Source: Bacillus wiedmannii
GTDB lineage: Bacteria > Bacillota > Bacilli > Bacillales > Bacillaceae_G
Reading direction: 5' to 3'
Length of the DNA stretch: 64,000 bases
Assembly: GCF_001583695.1 (NCBI RefSeq)
Contig: NZ_LOBC01000009.1
Span: forward strand, 62,001-126,000
Position numbers and translations under genes: made by a program
The notes under the pieces: model-generated
Databases searched by the model: none
Seen by the model: only the letters and a program-made list of their open reading frames with translations
Told to the model about the DNA's origin: nothing
Shown: positions 36,717-44,108 of the stretch, in pieces
Numbering within the stretch: position 1 is the first letter of the stretch
Layout of the letters: each line of letters opens with the position of its first letter

Positions 36717-37264
36717 ATAAGTGCCCCCTTTTCTTACCATGAATATTCAGCTTATTTTTATCTCTAAAAATTTTCTACAAATAAAGATTACTTTCCTTTT
36801 TTTAAATCAAACATAACAAACTTGTAACAAAACTCTTTAAGAGCGCTATATTTTCATAGGATTTTTTTATCAAAAGAGGGACCGTTACATCTATTTTCTT
36901 TTTTATAAAATAGATATTGAGGCAAACAATATGTTAGTTAGTCAAAATAAAAACTAACCTCAGTAAATACAGAATAACATTCATCGATAAAGATACTCGT
37001 CATGCTATAAATTTTGGTGAGTGTAAAAAGGTGCATGCCTATAAAGAATCGTTTTATAATAAAGATTGATAATGTTTTATATACACTATCAACTTATTTA
37101 GACGTAAGATAATAATCCAATATATTAGATTAAGCGCTTGAAAAAATATAGTTGATGAGATAGCCTTAAACGACAATTCCCAACAAGCTTAATGCACATT
37201 GGCTATGATGAGTTAGACCAAATTTTGTGAAACAGTATACAAAAAAAGGGAAGAGGCGATAAAC
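36717..37264. other. 550-base intergenic region, no gene seen
   Basis: Upstream region shared by the desaturase and the 99-residue gene. Only a short inverted repeat (ATCTATTTT...AAAATAGAT at about 36891-36914) was noticed. Confidence 0.5.
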
Positions 37265-37564
37265 ATGCAGTCAACGGAAGCGCATATGAAGGAAAAACAA
37301 CGTAGAGAAAAAATAGAAATTATATTTAGTCACAGGGTAAAAGGGGAGAATTTTTTTCACGGTTCTTCCTATCAATGGAAAAACATTGTATATCAAAATT
37401 ATAATAGGATACAACAAAAAGAGTTGGAAATTGAACAACTCATTTCAAAAATGGAAAAAGAAGGGATCCGTTTTACGCAGCACCGTTCACTCATACACTA
37501 TCCCGTCATTGATTTCATAAAATATATAGCTAAGATTTATAAGGAGCCCCTCGAAATAAAATAA
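37265..37564 (+). CDS. Hypothetical protein, 99 residues
   Basis: Charged N-terminal helix (EAHMKEKQRREKIEIIFSHR), a KGENFFHGSSYQWKNIVYQ segment, a helix QQKELEIEQLISKMEKEG and a C-terminal IRFTQHRSLIHYPVIDF. GGGAAGAGG lies before ATG 37265. Not recognised; no signal peptide or membrane segment. Confidence 0.6.
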   Translation: MQSTEAHMKEKQRREKIEIIFSHRVKGENFFHGSSYQWKNIVYQNYNRIQQKELEIEQLISKMEKEGIRFTQHRSLIHYPVIDFIKYIAKIYKEPLEIK

Positions 37565-37613
37565 TCATATTTATAAAAGGTTTATTTCCGGGGGGTTTTT
37601 TAACTTAAAACCA

Positions 37614-37753
37614 GGGGTAACCGCCCCATTTCCATCAAGATAAAGTTTTATAACACCCCCAAAACGAATTTTTTAGGTTTTATTGTGAAAAAAGCCTATT
37701 TATCGTTTTGGGGGTGACCTGTTTTCTTAGGTTGATGGCGATGGGGTACCACC
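37614..37753. repeat. bcr1-like repeat, complete copy
   Basis: Starts GGGGTAACCGCC with CCATCAAGATAAAG, has the CCCCAAAACGAA / TTCGTTTTGGGG type inner stem (here CCCCCAAAACGA with TCGTTTTGGGGG), and ends CTTAGGTTGATGGCGATGGGG plus TACCACC. It abuts the truncated MFS fragment. Confidence 0.75.
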
Positions 37754-37922
37754 ATACCCAAAGAACTAAAAAGCAATGCCATTGCTTCTCCACGACGAGA
37801 TGATGGAATACATCAATCACAGCCTTTTCTATCGAACTTGTAGCAACTGCCCAGCTGATTCCATGGAGAATACGTAAAATCACTAAACATATAACCCCTG
37901 TTACCCAAGTATAAAAATACAT
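37754..37922 (-). pseudogene. Fragment of an MFS transporter gene
   Basis: The minus strand reads YTWVTGVICLVILRILHGIS then WAVATSS, which is the TM3-TM4 region of an MFS efflux protein. After a frame change near 37810 it continues IPSSRRGEAMALLFSSLGM, the typical loop motif after TM4. The N-terminal part is missing (the fragment starts five bases from the phospholipase D gene stop) and the sequence stops at the bcr1-like repeat. It is a relic. Confidence 0.8.
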
Positions 37923-37927
37923 TGTCT

Positions 37928-39154
37928 TTACAAATAATACTCAAACATTTTTGCAACCTTTTCTTTTATTTTTTCTTTTATAGATAATTGATTGACGTCA
38001 GAGGATGTTACTTGCTTTGAATTTTGTAAGTCTGCATTAATCACAGGTTTTATTTTCGAAATATAGATAGGGTCATGAATATAACAGTTCATTTCTTCAT
38101 TTAAATGAAATGAGCGTGAATCAAAATTCACGGTCCCAACCATCAATACTTTTTCATCAATCAAAAATACTTTACCGTGTAACACCCCTTTTTTATAACC
38201 ATATACTTCCATACCCTGTTTTAATGCTTTTCGGATATATGGATATGCTGCTTCTTTAACTAATAGTGCATCCGAATGAGGTGAGAATAGAATTTTGACA
38301 CGGACTCCCCTCTTTCTTGCATCTACTAATGCGTTCCAAATAGTTCTGTCTTTTGGTATAAAATAAGGTGTTAATATAATAATGGATTCTTTTGCTTGTT
38401 GAAACAGCATTTTATAATCTTGCCCAAGTTTTTCTCCACTATAATATGCAGTAAATCGTTGCGAGGTTGCTCCCTTTTCCTTTACCGCATTGTGTATCGG
38501 AATCGGTTTCTCTGCGTTTCTCTTCCAGTCTAATACAAATTGTTGTTCTAAATCTTGAACTCCTTCTCCTCGTATTTGAAGATGATAATCTCTCCAATAA
38601 CCAAGTTTTTCTTTTTCCCCTAAATACTTCTTTCCGATGTTGAATCCGCCAATGTAACCAACCTTTCCATCAATAACTGAAATACGACGATGATTCCGAT
38701 GATCCAAAGAAGAAAAAAGATAAGGGAAAGCAGGTTTATTGTAATATGTAAAATGAACTCCTTTTTTAACTAATAATTCTCTTTCCTTTTTCTTTAGTAA
38801 AATTCCACCTAACCTGTCCAAAGCATAGTATACTTCTACACCTTCTTGACTTTTTTTCCGTAATAACTCTAGAAACTGATGGCTTACTTTATCATCAGCA
38901 ATAGAAAAAAAGTTAACATGCACGTAATGCTTTGCTTTCTCTATATCTGAGAATAGTTGATTGTTTAACTGTTTCCCATCTGTATACAAAGTAATATCAC
39001 TTTGACGCATAGGGTATTGACTAGAATTCTGTCTAAATACCCCATTTTTTTCGGCTATCGTTCTGTCAATTTCACCCCAAACAAACAGAACTAAACATCC
39101 ACCGATAAATAAAAAGAGGAATACTCGGAAAATTCTTCCTATCTTTTTCAGCAT
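37928..39154 (-). CDS. Phospholipase D / cardiolipin synthase-family membrane protein
   Basis: This 408-residue protein has one N-terminal membrane segment (about 9-28) and two phospholipase D domains. The second HKD motif is standard (LHGKVFLIDEKVLMVGTVNFDSRS). The first reads NHRRISVIDGKVGYIGGFN, with Arg in place of the Lys of HxKxxxxD. Cardiolipin synthases of this short type join two phosphatidylglycerol molecules. The Lys-to-Arg change could lower or alter activity, so the enzymatic call is less certain than the family call. Start ATG 39154 follows AAAGGAG. It is a single gene. Confidence 0.8.
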   Translation of the reverse strand: MLKKIGRIFRVFLFLFIGGCLVLFVWGEIDRTIAEKNGVFRQNSSQYPMRQSDITLYTDGKQLNNQLFSDIEKAKHYVHVNFFSIADDKVSHQFLELLRKKSQEGVEVYYALDRLGGILLKKKERELLVKKGVHFTYYNKPAFPYLFSSLDHRNHRRISVIDGKVGYIGGFNIGKKYLGEKEKLGYWRDYHLQIRGEGVQDLEQQFVLDWKRNAEKPIPIHNAVKEKGATSQRFTAYYSGEKLGQDYKMLFQQAKESIIILTPYFIPKDRTIWNALVDARKRGVRVKILFSPHSDALLVKEAAYPYIRKALKQGMEVYGYKKGVLHGKVFLIDEKVLMVGTVNFDSRSFHLNEEMNCYIHDPIYISKIKPVINADLQNSKQVTSSDVNQLSIKEKIKEKVAKMFEYYL

Positions 39155-39365
39155 ATTTAATCTCCTTTATATATTATCGTTTTATTTCTGTTAGTTTTTG
39201 TTATTGGGACAAAACTATTCCATGCATCTATTAGCTAAAAAAATCCTTCTTTGAATGATTAACTATAAAATTTCTCATTCGCATAACCCTAAAATTGGAA
39301 GTCGTACGACGATAACAAAATAGGCACTCTATATTTTGAAGTACATTTACAAGGAGGAATACTAC

Positions 39366-39566
39366 ATGACAGTAAGTACTAAACTTAAACAAACTATCGC
39401 TGGATTAAAGAGTGCTCAAGCATGCCTAGAAGGATTTGTTCTTGATACTGATAACAAGCAAGCAAAACAATTATATAAAGGTGCAGCACAACAAGCTCAA
39501 GAAATTATTGAATCTTTAAATCCTCGTCTTCAACAAATTGAACATGAAGAGCCTCAGTACAAGTAA
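39366..39566 (+). CDS. DUF1657-family small protein
   Basis: 66 residues, helical: VSTKLKQTIAGLKSAQACLE, TDNKQAKQLYKGAAQQAQEIIE, then LNPRLQQIEHEEPQYK. This is the DUF1657 pattern. In Bacillus, members occur with spoVA-type genes and are made in the forespore, which is recalled, not shown here. ATG 39366 is eight bases after AAGGAGG; the ORF can be extended to 39336 but that lies before the site. Confidence 0.75.
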   Translation: MTVSTKLKQTIAGLKSAQACLEGFVLDTDNKQAKQLYKGAAQQAQEIIESLNPRLQQIEHEEPQYK

Positions 39567-39654
39567 TAACATAATACCTTTCACATAGAATATCGTCCCC
39601 ATGGAAGAGTGCCCAGCTTAAATAACGATTATCATAATGCTAATTACGATTAAA

Positions 39655-39813
39655 GGGTCTCACCATATTGCCATCAATTTAAGAATTCAAAATTACCCCA
39701 AAACGAAAAAATTGGCATCCTCAGGTGAAAATGTACATTTTTTGTTTTGGGGGTACTTCAAAATGTTGGGTTGATTGGCGTAGGGGTACCGCCACATACC
39801 CATCAAGCTAAAG
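39655..39813. repeat. bcr1-like repeat with a second left end fused to it
   Basis: A full copy runs 39655-39793 (CCATATTGCCATCAATTTAAG at left, CCCCAAAACGAA / TTTGTTTTGGGG inner stem, GGGGTACCGCC at right). The last block also begins a second left terminus (CATACCCATCAAGCTAAAG, 39783-39813) that breaks off. Two elements share one end block. Confidence 0.75.
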
Positions 39814-39918
39814 ATGTATATTCCATGCACTTCCGTTCTTGATGCTCACATGCTTGATATTTTTATTTGTTTTTAAAGTTGCTTTTGATTAAAAGGGAAA
39901 ATACACGCTATAAAAATA

Positions 39919-39960
39919 AAACCCCAATATCTCTATATTAAAATCGAGAAATCGGGGTTT
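39919..39960 (-). terminator. Terminator of menA
   Basis: AAACCCC pairs with GGGGTTT with further pairing inside (ATCTC/GAGA), 24 bases past the stop at 39984. Confidence 0.85.
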
Positions 39961-39983
39961 AGTCACGAAACAATAGTTTTTAT

Positions 39984-40895
39984 TTAAAACAAATAACTAA
40001 TTAATAATCCTGCTGATAATAAGAAACCAAAAATCGTATTTGTCATCGCTGTTGATTTCATTGCGATGCGCATATACCCTGGATCCTTTGCACCTTTTTG
40101 GAAACTTTGAATGGCAGAGATTGGCTTTCTCAAACCTAGGAACATAACTAATGCCCAAGGGCTTATATAACCCATCAATACAATCACCGCGATCCATAAA
40201 TAAGCAATGAAAAAGGCTACAGCTAGTGTTACTATTGCTTTTTCTCTCCCAAGGAGGATTACTAATGTCTTTCTTCCACCTTTAATATCTTCTTCGATAT
40301 CTCGGATGTTATTCGACATGTTGATTGCACCTACTAAAATTCCAATTGGAATAGAAATCAATACACTTTCAATTGTTATCGTATTCGTTTGAATAAAGAA
40401 AGCGATGAGTACAAAACATGTCCCCATTAACAATCCAGAAACTAATTCTCCAAATGGAGTGTACGCAATTGGTAATGGACCACCTGTATATAAATAGCCA
40501 ACCGCCATCCCAATTAAACCGATAACGACTAACCACCAGCTACTATTCATACAAATATAAACTCCAATAATTGCTGCTAGTACATACAATAAAAGTGCAA
40601 CTGTTAAAACATTTTTTGGTTTCAATCCATGACGAACAATTCCACCACCAATTCCAACAGAATCAGCAGTATCTAATCCACGTTTGAAATCATAGTACTC
40701 ATTAAATAAGTTCGTTGCGATTTGCAATGCTAAACATGCAACCATCATCGCAATAAATAAAAGCCAATCAATTTTGGCAACATAAAGTGATGCCACTGTT
40801 CCTAAAATTACAGGAGAAAACGTCGCCGTTAACGTATGCGGGCGCGTCATCTTCCATATTAATTTAGCGGAACTAATTTCTTTTTCTGTCCCCAT
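39984..40895 (-). CDS. menA: 1,4-dihydroxy-2-naphthoate polyprenyltransferase
   Basis: This 303-residue UbiA-superfamily membrane enzyme attaches the polyprenyl chain to DHNA in menaquinone synthesis. Both Asp-rich motifs are present: NLFNEYYDFKRGLDTADS near residue 64 and NNIRDIEEDIKGGRKT near 190, with eight to nine membrane segments. It is very close to B. subtilis MenA through most of its length (RPHTLTA, GYLYTGGPLPIAYTPFGELVSG). The start is unsettled: ATG 40895 has GGAG 13 bases upstream, while TTG 40907 abuts it. The leader contains a group I intron, so the mature mRNA may bring a different upstream sequence. The gene has its own terminator. Confidence 0.88.
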   Translation of the reverse strand: MGTEKEISSAKLIWKMTRPHTLTATFSPVILGTVASLYVAKIDWLLFIAMMVACLALQIATNLFNEYYDFKRGLDTADSVGIGGGIVRHGLKPKNVLTVALLLYVLAAIIGVYICMNSSWWLVVIGLIGMAVGYLYTGGPLPIAYTPFGELVSGLLMGTCFVLIAFFIQTNTITIESVLISIPIGILVGAINMSNNIRDIEEDIKGGRKTLVILLGREKAIVTLAVAFFIAYLWIAVIVLMGYISPWALVMFLGLRKPISAIQSFQKGAKDPGYMRIAMKSTAMTNTIFGFLLSAGLLISYLF

Positions 40896-40964
40896 AACTC
40901 TGTTCAATCTCCGATACGATAAACTTAACTAAATCTATACAATTCAATCAAATTTATCTCGTTC

Positions 40965-41370
40965 AACAAAGGGCGCAATTCCTTAGCCAGTTCTCTTATG
41001 AACTTCTCATATTTTCACATGAGCGCAGACTATATGTTTATCTCTTTAGAGATAGAGGATTTTTCCACCACCATAGGCTTGTGATGTACTCTCGTCAGTT
41101 ATGCGAGATAGTCGTTGAACGTTCATCTTATCCATTTTGACTTAGATGATTCGATGCGGAAGACCCATTATTCTAGTGTTTAGGATTTAACCTTACACCA
41201 TCTGATTGATTTTTTCTGCTTTCGCAACATTCACGCTCGCCATTTCTAGCCACGTTGTAGTTCAATCAGCTTTAGGGATTACCCGCAGTTAACCCTCACT
41301 ACTAGCCAATCACTTGACTAGCAGGGCTTACTGATATATTTAATTAACTTTCGTTATAATTGGTTAAATA
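40965..41370 (-). ncRNA. Group I self-splicing intron (IA-like), ORF-less, in the menA leader
   Basis: On the minus strand the conserved core is complete and in order (plus-strand positions): P2 41299-41324; P3 GAGGGTT (41291-41297) with AATCCTC (41055-41061); P4 TGCGG (41283-41287) with CCGCA (41155-41159); P6a TCATCT/AGATGA (41144-41149, 41123-41128); P7 GACTAT (41108-41113) with ATAGTC (41028-41033); P7.1 CTCG/CGAG; P7.2 CATCAC/GTGGTG; P8 TATCTC-TAAA-GAGATA (41039-41054), directly beside P3; P9 at 41006-41023; P9.1 at 40989-41004. The segments TTCAACGACTATC and ATATAGTCTGC match the R and S elements of phage td-type introns. P7.1 and P7.2 place it in subgroup IA. Exact splice sites (outer limits given are approximate) and P1/P10 could not be fixed by eye. 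Confidence 0.9.
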
Positions 41371-41535
41371 AATCGTAACAGTTAGTTACCCTACATTTAA
41401 GTATAAATTACTAGCAGTATCTTTCTATCTATTTCCTGCTTCACATCTATTATATCAAAAAAAGAATTGGTGGTAGAACTGTAATGCTCTTGCTTGCACG
41501 ATAACTTTGCATCAAAATACCGTTTCTTCTAATAT

Positions 41536-41678
41536 GGGGTGGTACCCCATGCCCATCAAGCTAATATTTTATAGTACCCCCAAAACCAAATTTTTATCTC
41601 TCTACAGTTATTTATGTGAATTCAACTCGATTTTTTGTTTTGTGGGATAATTAGTTTTTTAACTTGATGGCGATAGGG
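41536..41678. repeat. bcr1-like repeat, complete copy
   Basis: Left end GGGGTGGTACCCC with CATGCCCATCAAGCTAA; inner blocks CCCCCAAAACCAA and TTTTGTTTTGTGGG; right end AACTTGATGGCGATAGGG. It lies upstream of the menA leader. Confidence 0.75.
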
Positions 41679-41763
41679 AAAATGCTTTTCGTGTAAGCGT
41701 CAAATATTCCCCACCTACTATTTTTATTGTATATTTTAGAGTTACTTGATGTTTACTCTATTC

Positions 41764-41900
41764 GGGGTACCGCCACATCACCATCAAGCTAAGAAAAGCA
41801 AATACCCGAAAATGAGAAAATTGACGTCTCCAGATTAAAACGTACAATTTTCTCGTTTTGGGGGTATTTTAAAATTTCAACTTGATGATGGGGTATGCCC
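41764..41900. repeat. bcr1-like repeat, complete copy
   Basis: Left end GGGGTACCGCCACATCACC then ATCAAGCTAAG; inner stem CCCGAAAATGAGAAAATTG with the complement CAATTTTCTCGTTTTGGG; right end AACTTGATGATGGGGTATGCCC. About 137 bases; the best-preserved copy in the window. Confidence 0.8.
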
Positions 41901-42007
41901 TACTAAACATAAAGTTCGATTCTCTTTTTATCACTTTTTTTAAAAGTACTCGCTGCAATTGTTTTTCCTATTTTTAATTTTTACTAAACAAAGATAACAT
42001 TATAGCT

Positions 42008-42820
42008 TTAACTCTTTAAACACTTTGTTACCTGTATACTAATTTTAGTAAGATATTCCTCCTTATTATTAGTTCTTAATGGATTGTAGAAGTAATCTTC
42101 ATAGGCATTTCCTTCAATAACATAGCCCTCTGATTTGATAAATTCCGTGATATTGTGGTATGCGGATTCAATATCTTTATAAGATCCTTGGTGATAATAT
42201 ATGACATAAATTCCTCCTGGTTTTGATTGACCTGTTTCTAAATCACTATAACAAAATAAGTGATCTACCTCCTCATATCTTTCTTGAATCAGGCTCTCTC
42301 TTGTTATCACAGATCCAATAGGAGCAGGAACAAACAAGCCTATTTGCTTGCTAAAATGTTTTACCCAATCGAAATCGGTCATGCTATTTTTCGAATTTAC
42401 ATCGCTTAAGAAAATAGATTTTTTCTGTGTCTTTTGGATATAAACCTTCCCAACTTCAACGTTTTTTCTTTCTTCTTCCATTGAAATAATACCCTTAAAG
42501 AAACGACGAATTTGAATTAATTTCTCAATTTCTTCTTCCACCAGAACTGTCTGCTGTTTTGCCATTTCAACAAGTTTGTAAGTGTTGGGAGAATTAAGAT
42601 ATTCTTTTAGTTCCTCAATCGAAACTCCCACTTTCCGAAGAGATTGGAGTGTTGAGAATGTATTAATTTGATCGTAGGTATAATATCGATAACCATTGGG
42701 AAGTTTACCGGCAGGTTTAAAAAGATTGATTCTATCATAATAAAACAAGGTGTCTTTTTTCACCCCAAAATAACTAGCAAATTCTCCTGTACTTAAGGTT
42801 TTAAGGTTTTTTCTCTCCAA
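42008..42820 (-). CDS. MerR-family regulator with GyrI-like effector domain (BmrR type)
   Basis: This 270-residue protein has an N-terminal MerR winged helix (LSTGEFASYFGVKKDTLFYYDRINLFKP in outline, then PNGYRYYTYDQI), a dimerisation helix (about 85-120) and a C-terminal GyrI/BmrR-like ligand-binding domain (IGSVITRESL, YVIYYHQGSYKDIESAYHNI). BmrR-type regulators bind drugs and activate an adjacent efflux gene. It is divergent from the MFS gene at 42905, with a MerR-style 19-base promoter spacer between. It starts at TTG 42820 with GAGGAG eight bases upstream. Confidence 0.88.
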   Translation of the reverse strand: MERKNLKTLSTGEFASYFGVKKDTLFYYDRINLFKPAGKLPNGYRYYTYDQINTFSTLQSLRKVGVSIEELKEYLNSPNTYKLVEMAKQQTVLVEEEIEKLIQIRRFFKGIISMEEERKNVEVGKVYIQKTQKKSIFLSDVNSKNSMTDFDWVKHFSKQIGLFVPAPIGSVITRESLIQERYEEVDHLFCYSDLETGQSKPGGIYVIYYHQGSYKDIESAYHNITEFIKSEGYVIEGNAYEDYFYNPLRTNNKEEYLTKISIQVTKCLKS

Positions 42821-42834
42821 GTTAAAAACTCCTC

Positions 42835-42865
42835 TTGACTATAGACTAACTCCACACTTCATACT
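42835..42865 (+). promoter_or_regulatory. MerR-type promoter of the MFS gene (19-bp spacer)
   Basis: TTGACT (42835-42840), 19 bases, CATACT (42860-42865). The overlong spacer is the hallmark of promoters activated by MerR proteins through DNA untwisting. The dyad in the spacer is weak by eye. Confidence 0.65.
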
Positions 42866-42904
42866 AGCATAAGCAAACGCATGTTAATACAGGAGGTTTT
42901 TATT

Positions 42905-44077
42905 ATGGATTATTTTCACCCCCTCGTCTGGCAGCTGCTCGGTGGTACGACCTTCGCCCGCACAGCTAGCTTTATGACGATACCATTTTTAGCACTTTAT
43001 TTACAAAATGATTTACATGCCTCACCAATTATGATTGGTTTAGCAGTCGGTATTTCACAATTGACTGCGACATTTGGTGGCTTCTTCGGTGGTTTCTTTA
43101 CTGACCGGTTTGGCCGAAAAAAAATTATCATCATATCGATGTTCTGTTGGAGTATAGTCTTTTATGGCTTTGCATTCGCAAACTCTGTTTGGATATTCGT
43201 TCTATGCAATGCTCTCAACGGTATCTGTCGTGCATTTTTTGAACCAGCTTCACAAGCTTTGATGATTGACTATACTGACGAAGATAGGCGTCGTCGCCTA
43301 TTTTCAATTCGATATACTGCCATCAATTTATCAGCTGTGATCGGCCTTTTGCTCGGTATTGTCATTTCAAAAGCATCATCAATAAGTTTTCCATTCCTTA
43401 TTACTGCAACGATGTACTTATTGTATGCGATTTTCTTAGTCATCACTTTACGACGTATAGAGGAGCAGAATACGGTCAATGTTACGCAAGATATTGGCGA
43501 CTTGATGCGTGTTCTTTTACAAGATAGCACACTTATGTTGCTCATTATTGCGAGTGTTATTTGCAATTTCGTATATATGCAAACAGAGGCAACAATGCCA
43601 CAATTGCTTAATTTAACTATGGCAGACGGAGTAGCATTATATTCAGTTCTAATTGTGATTAATGCTGCAACAATCGTAATTCTTCAATTGCCACTCGGCA
43701 TTTTAAGCGAAAAAGTAGCAATCAAAACAAGTCTTATTTTCGGGGGCGGACTATTAGCACTTGGTATGTTAATCTTCCACTTCGCTGATAATTGGACACT
43801 TTTTATTGTCGGTATGGTTGTGTTCTCACTTGGTGAAATTTTTGTTTTCCCAATGACGAGTGCTATAGTCGAAATGATTGCACCCGCGCATCAAAAAGCA
43901 ACATATCTTGGTTTTATGCAATTTCAAAACTTAGGTGGCTTCTTAGGCCCAGTGCTTGGTGGCTGGTTGATTATCCATTTTGCACCACAATTGTATTTGG
44001 TGATGGTTAGCCTATGCTTAGTAGTTATTATTTGCTACATAGCAGCTTTACGTGGCAAATCATTTCGAATGTCTTAA
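42905..44077 (+). CDS. MFS transporter, drug efflux type
   Basis: A 390-residue, 12-segment transporter. The loop 2-3 signature is clear (GGFFTDRFGRKKIIIISM) and loop 8-9 has a related one (PLGILSEKVAIKTSLIFGGG). Similar to the MdtG/YttB group of DHA1 antiporters, which export drugs in exchange for protons. ATG 42905 follows AGGAGG; an ATG at 42881 lies before this site. The divergent MerR/BmrR-type gene is its likely activator. Codon use is slightly less AT-rich than in its neighbours. Confidence 0.88.
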   Translation: MDYFHPLVWQLLGGTTFARTASFMTIPFLALYLQNDLHASPIMIGLAVGISQLTATFGGFFGGFFTDRFGRKKIIIISMFCWSIVFYGFAFANSVWIFVLCNALNGICRAFFEPASQALMIDYTDEDRRRRLFSIRYTAINLSAVIGLLLGIVISKASSISFPFLITATMYLLYAIFLVITLRRIEEQNTVNVTQDIGDLMRVLLQDSTLMLLIIASVICNFVYMQTEATMPQLLNLTMADGVALYSVLIVINAATIVILQLPLGILSEKVAIKTSLIFGGGLLALGMLIFHFADNWTLFIVGMVVFSLGEIFVFPMTSAIVEMIAPAHQKATYLGFMQFQNLGGFLGPVLGGWLIIHFAPQLYLVMVSLCLVVIICYIAALRGKSFRMS

Positions 44078-44108
44078 TACAAATAAAAACTGTGACTACA
44101 TGAGGTAC

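Noticed and set aside
37680-37922. 80-codon minus-strand ORF taken as one gene
   Set aside because: Its N-terminal half is an MFS fragment and its C-terminal half runs out of frame into the bcr1-like repeat, so it is a pseudogene plus repeat.
40965-41370. Group II intron or T-box instead of group I
   Set aside because: No domain V hairpin with AGC...GTT-type triad, no reverse transcriptase, and no T-box (TGGNACCGCG) sequence, whereas the group I P3-P8 core is complete.
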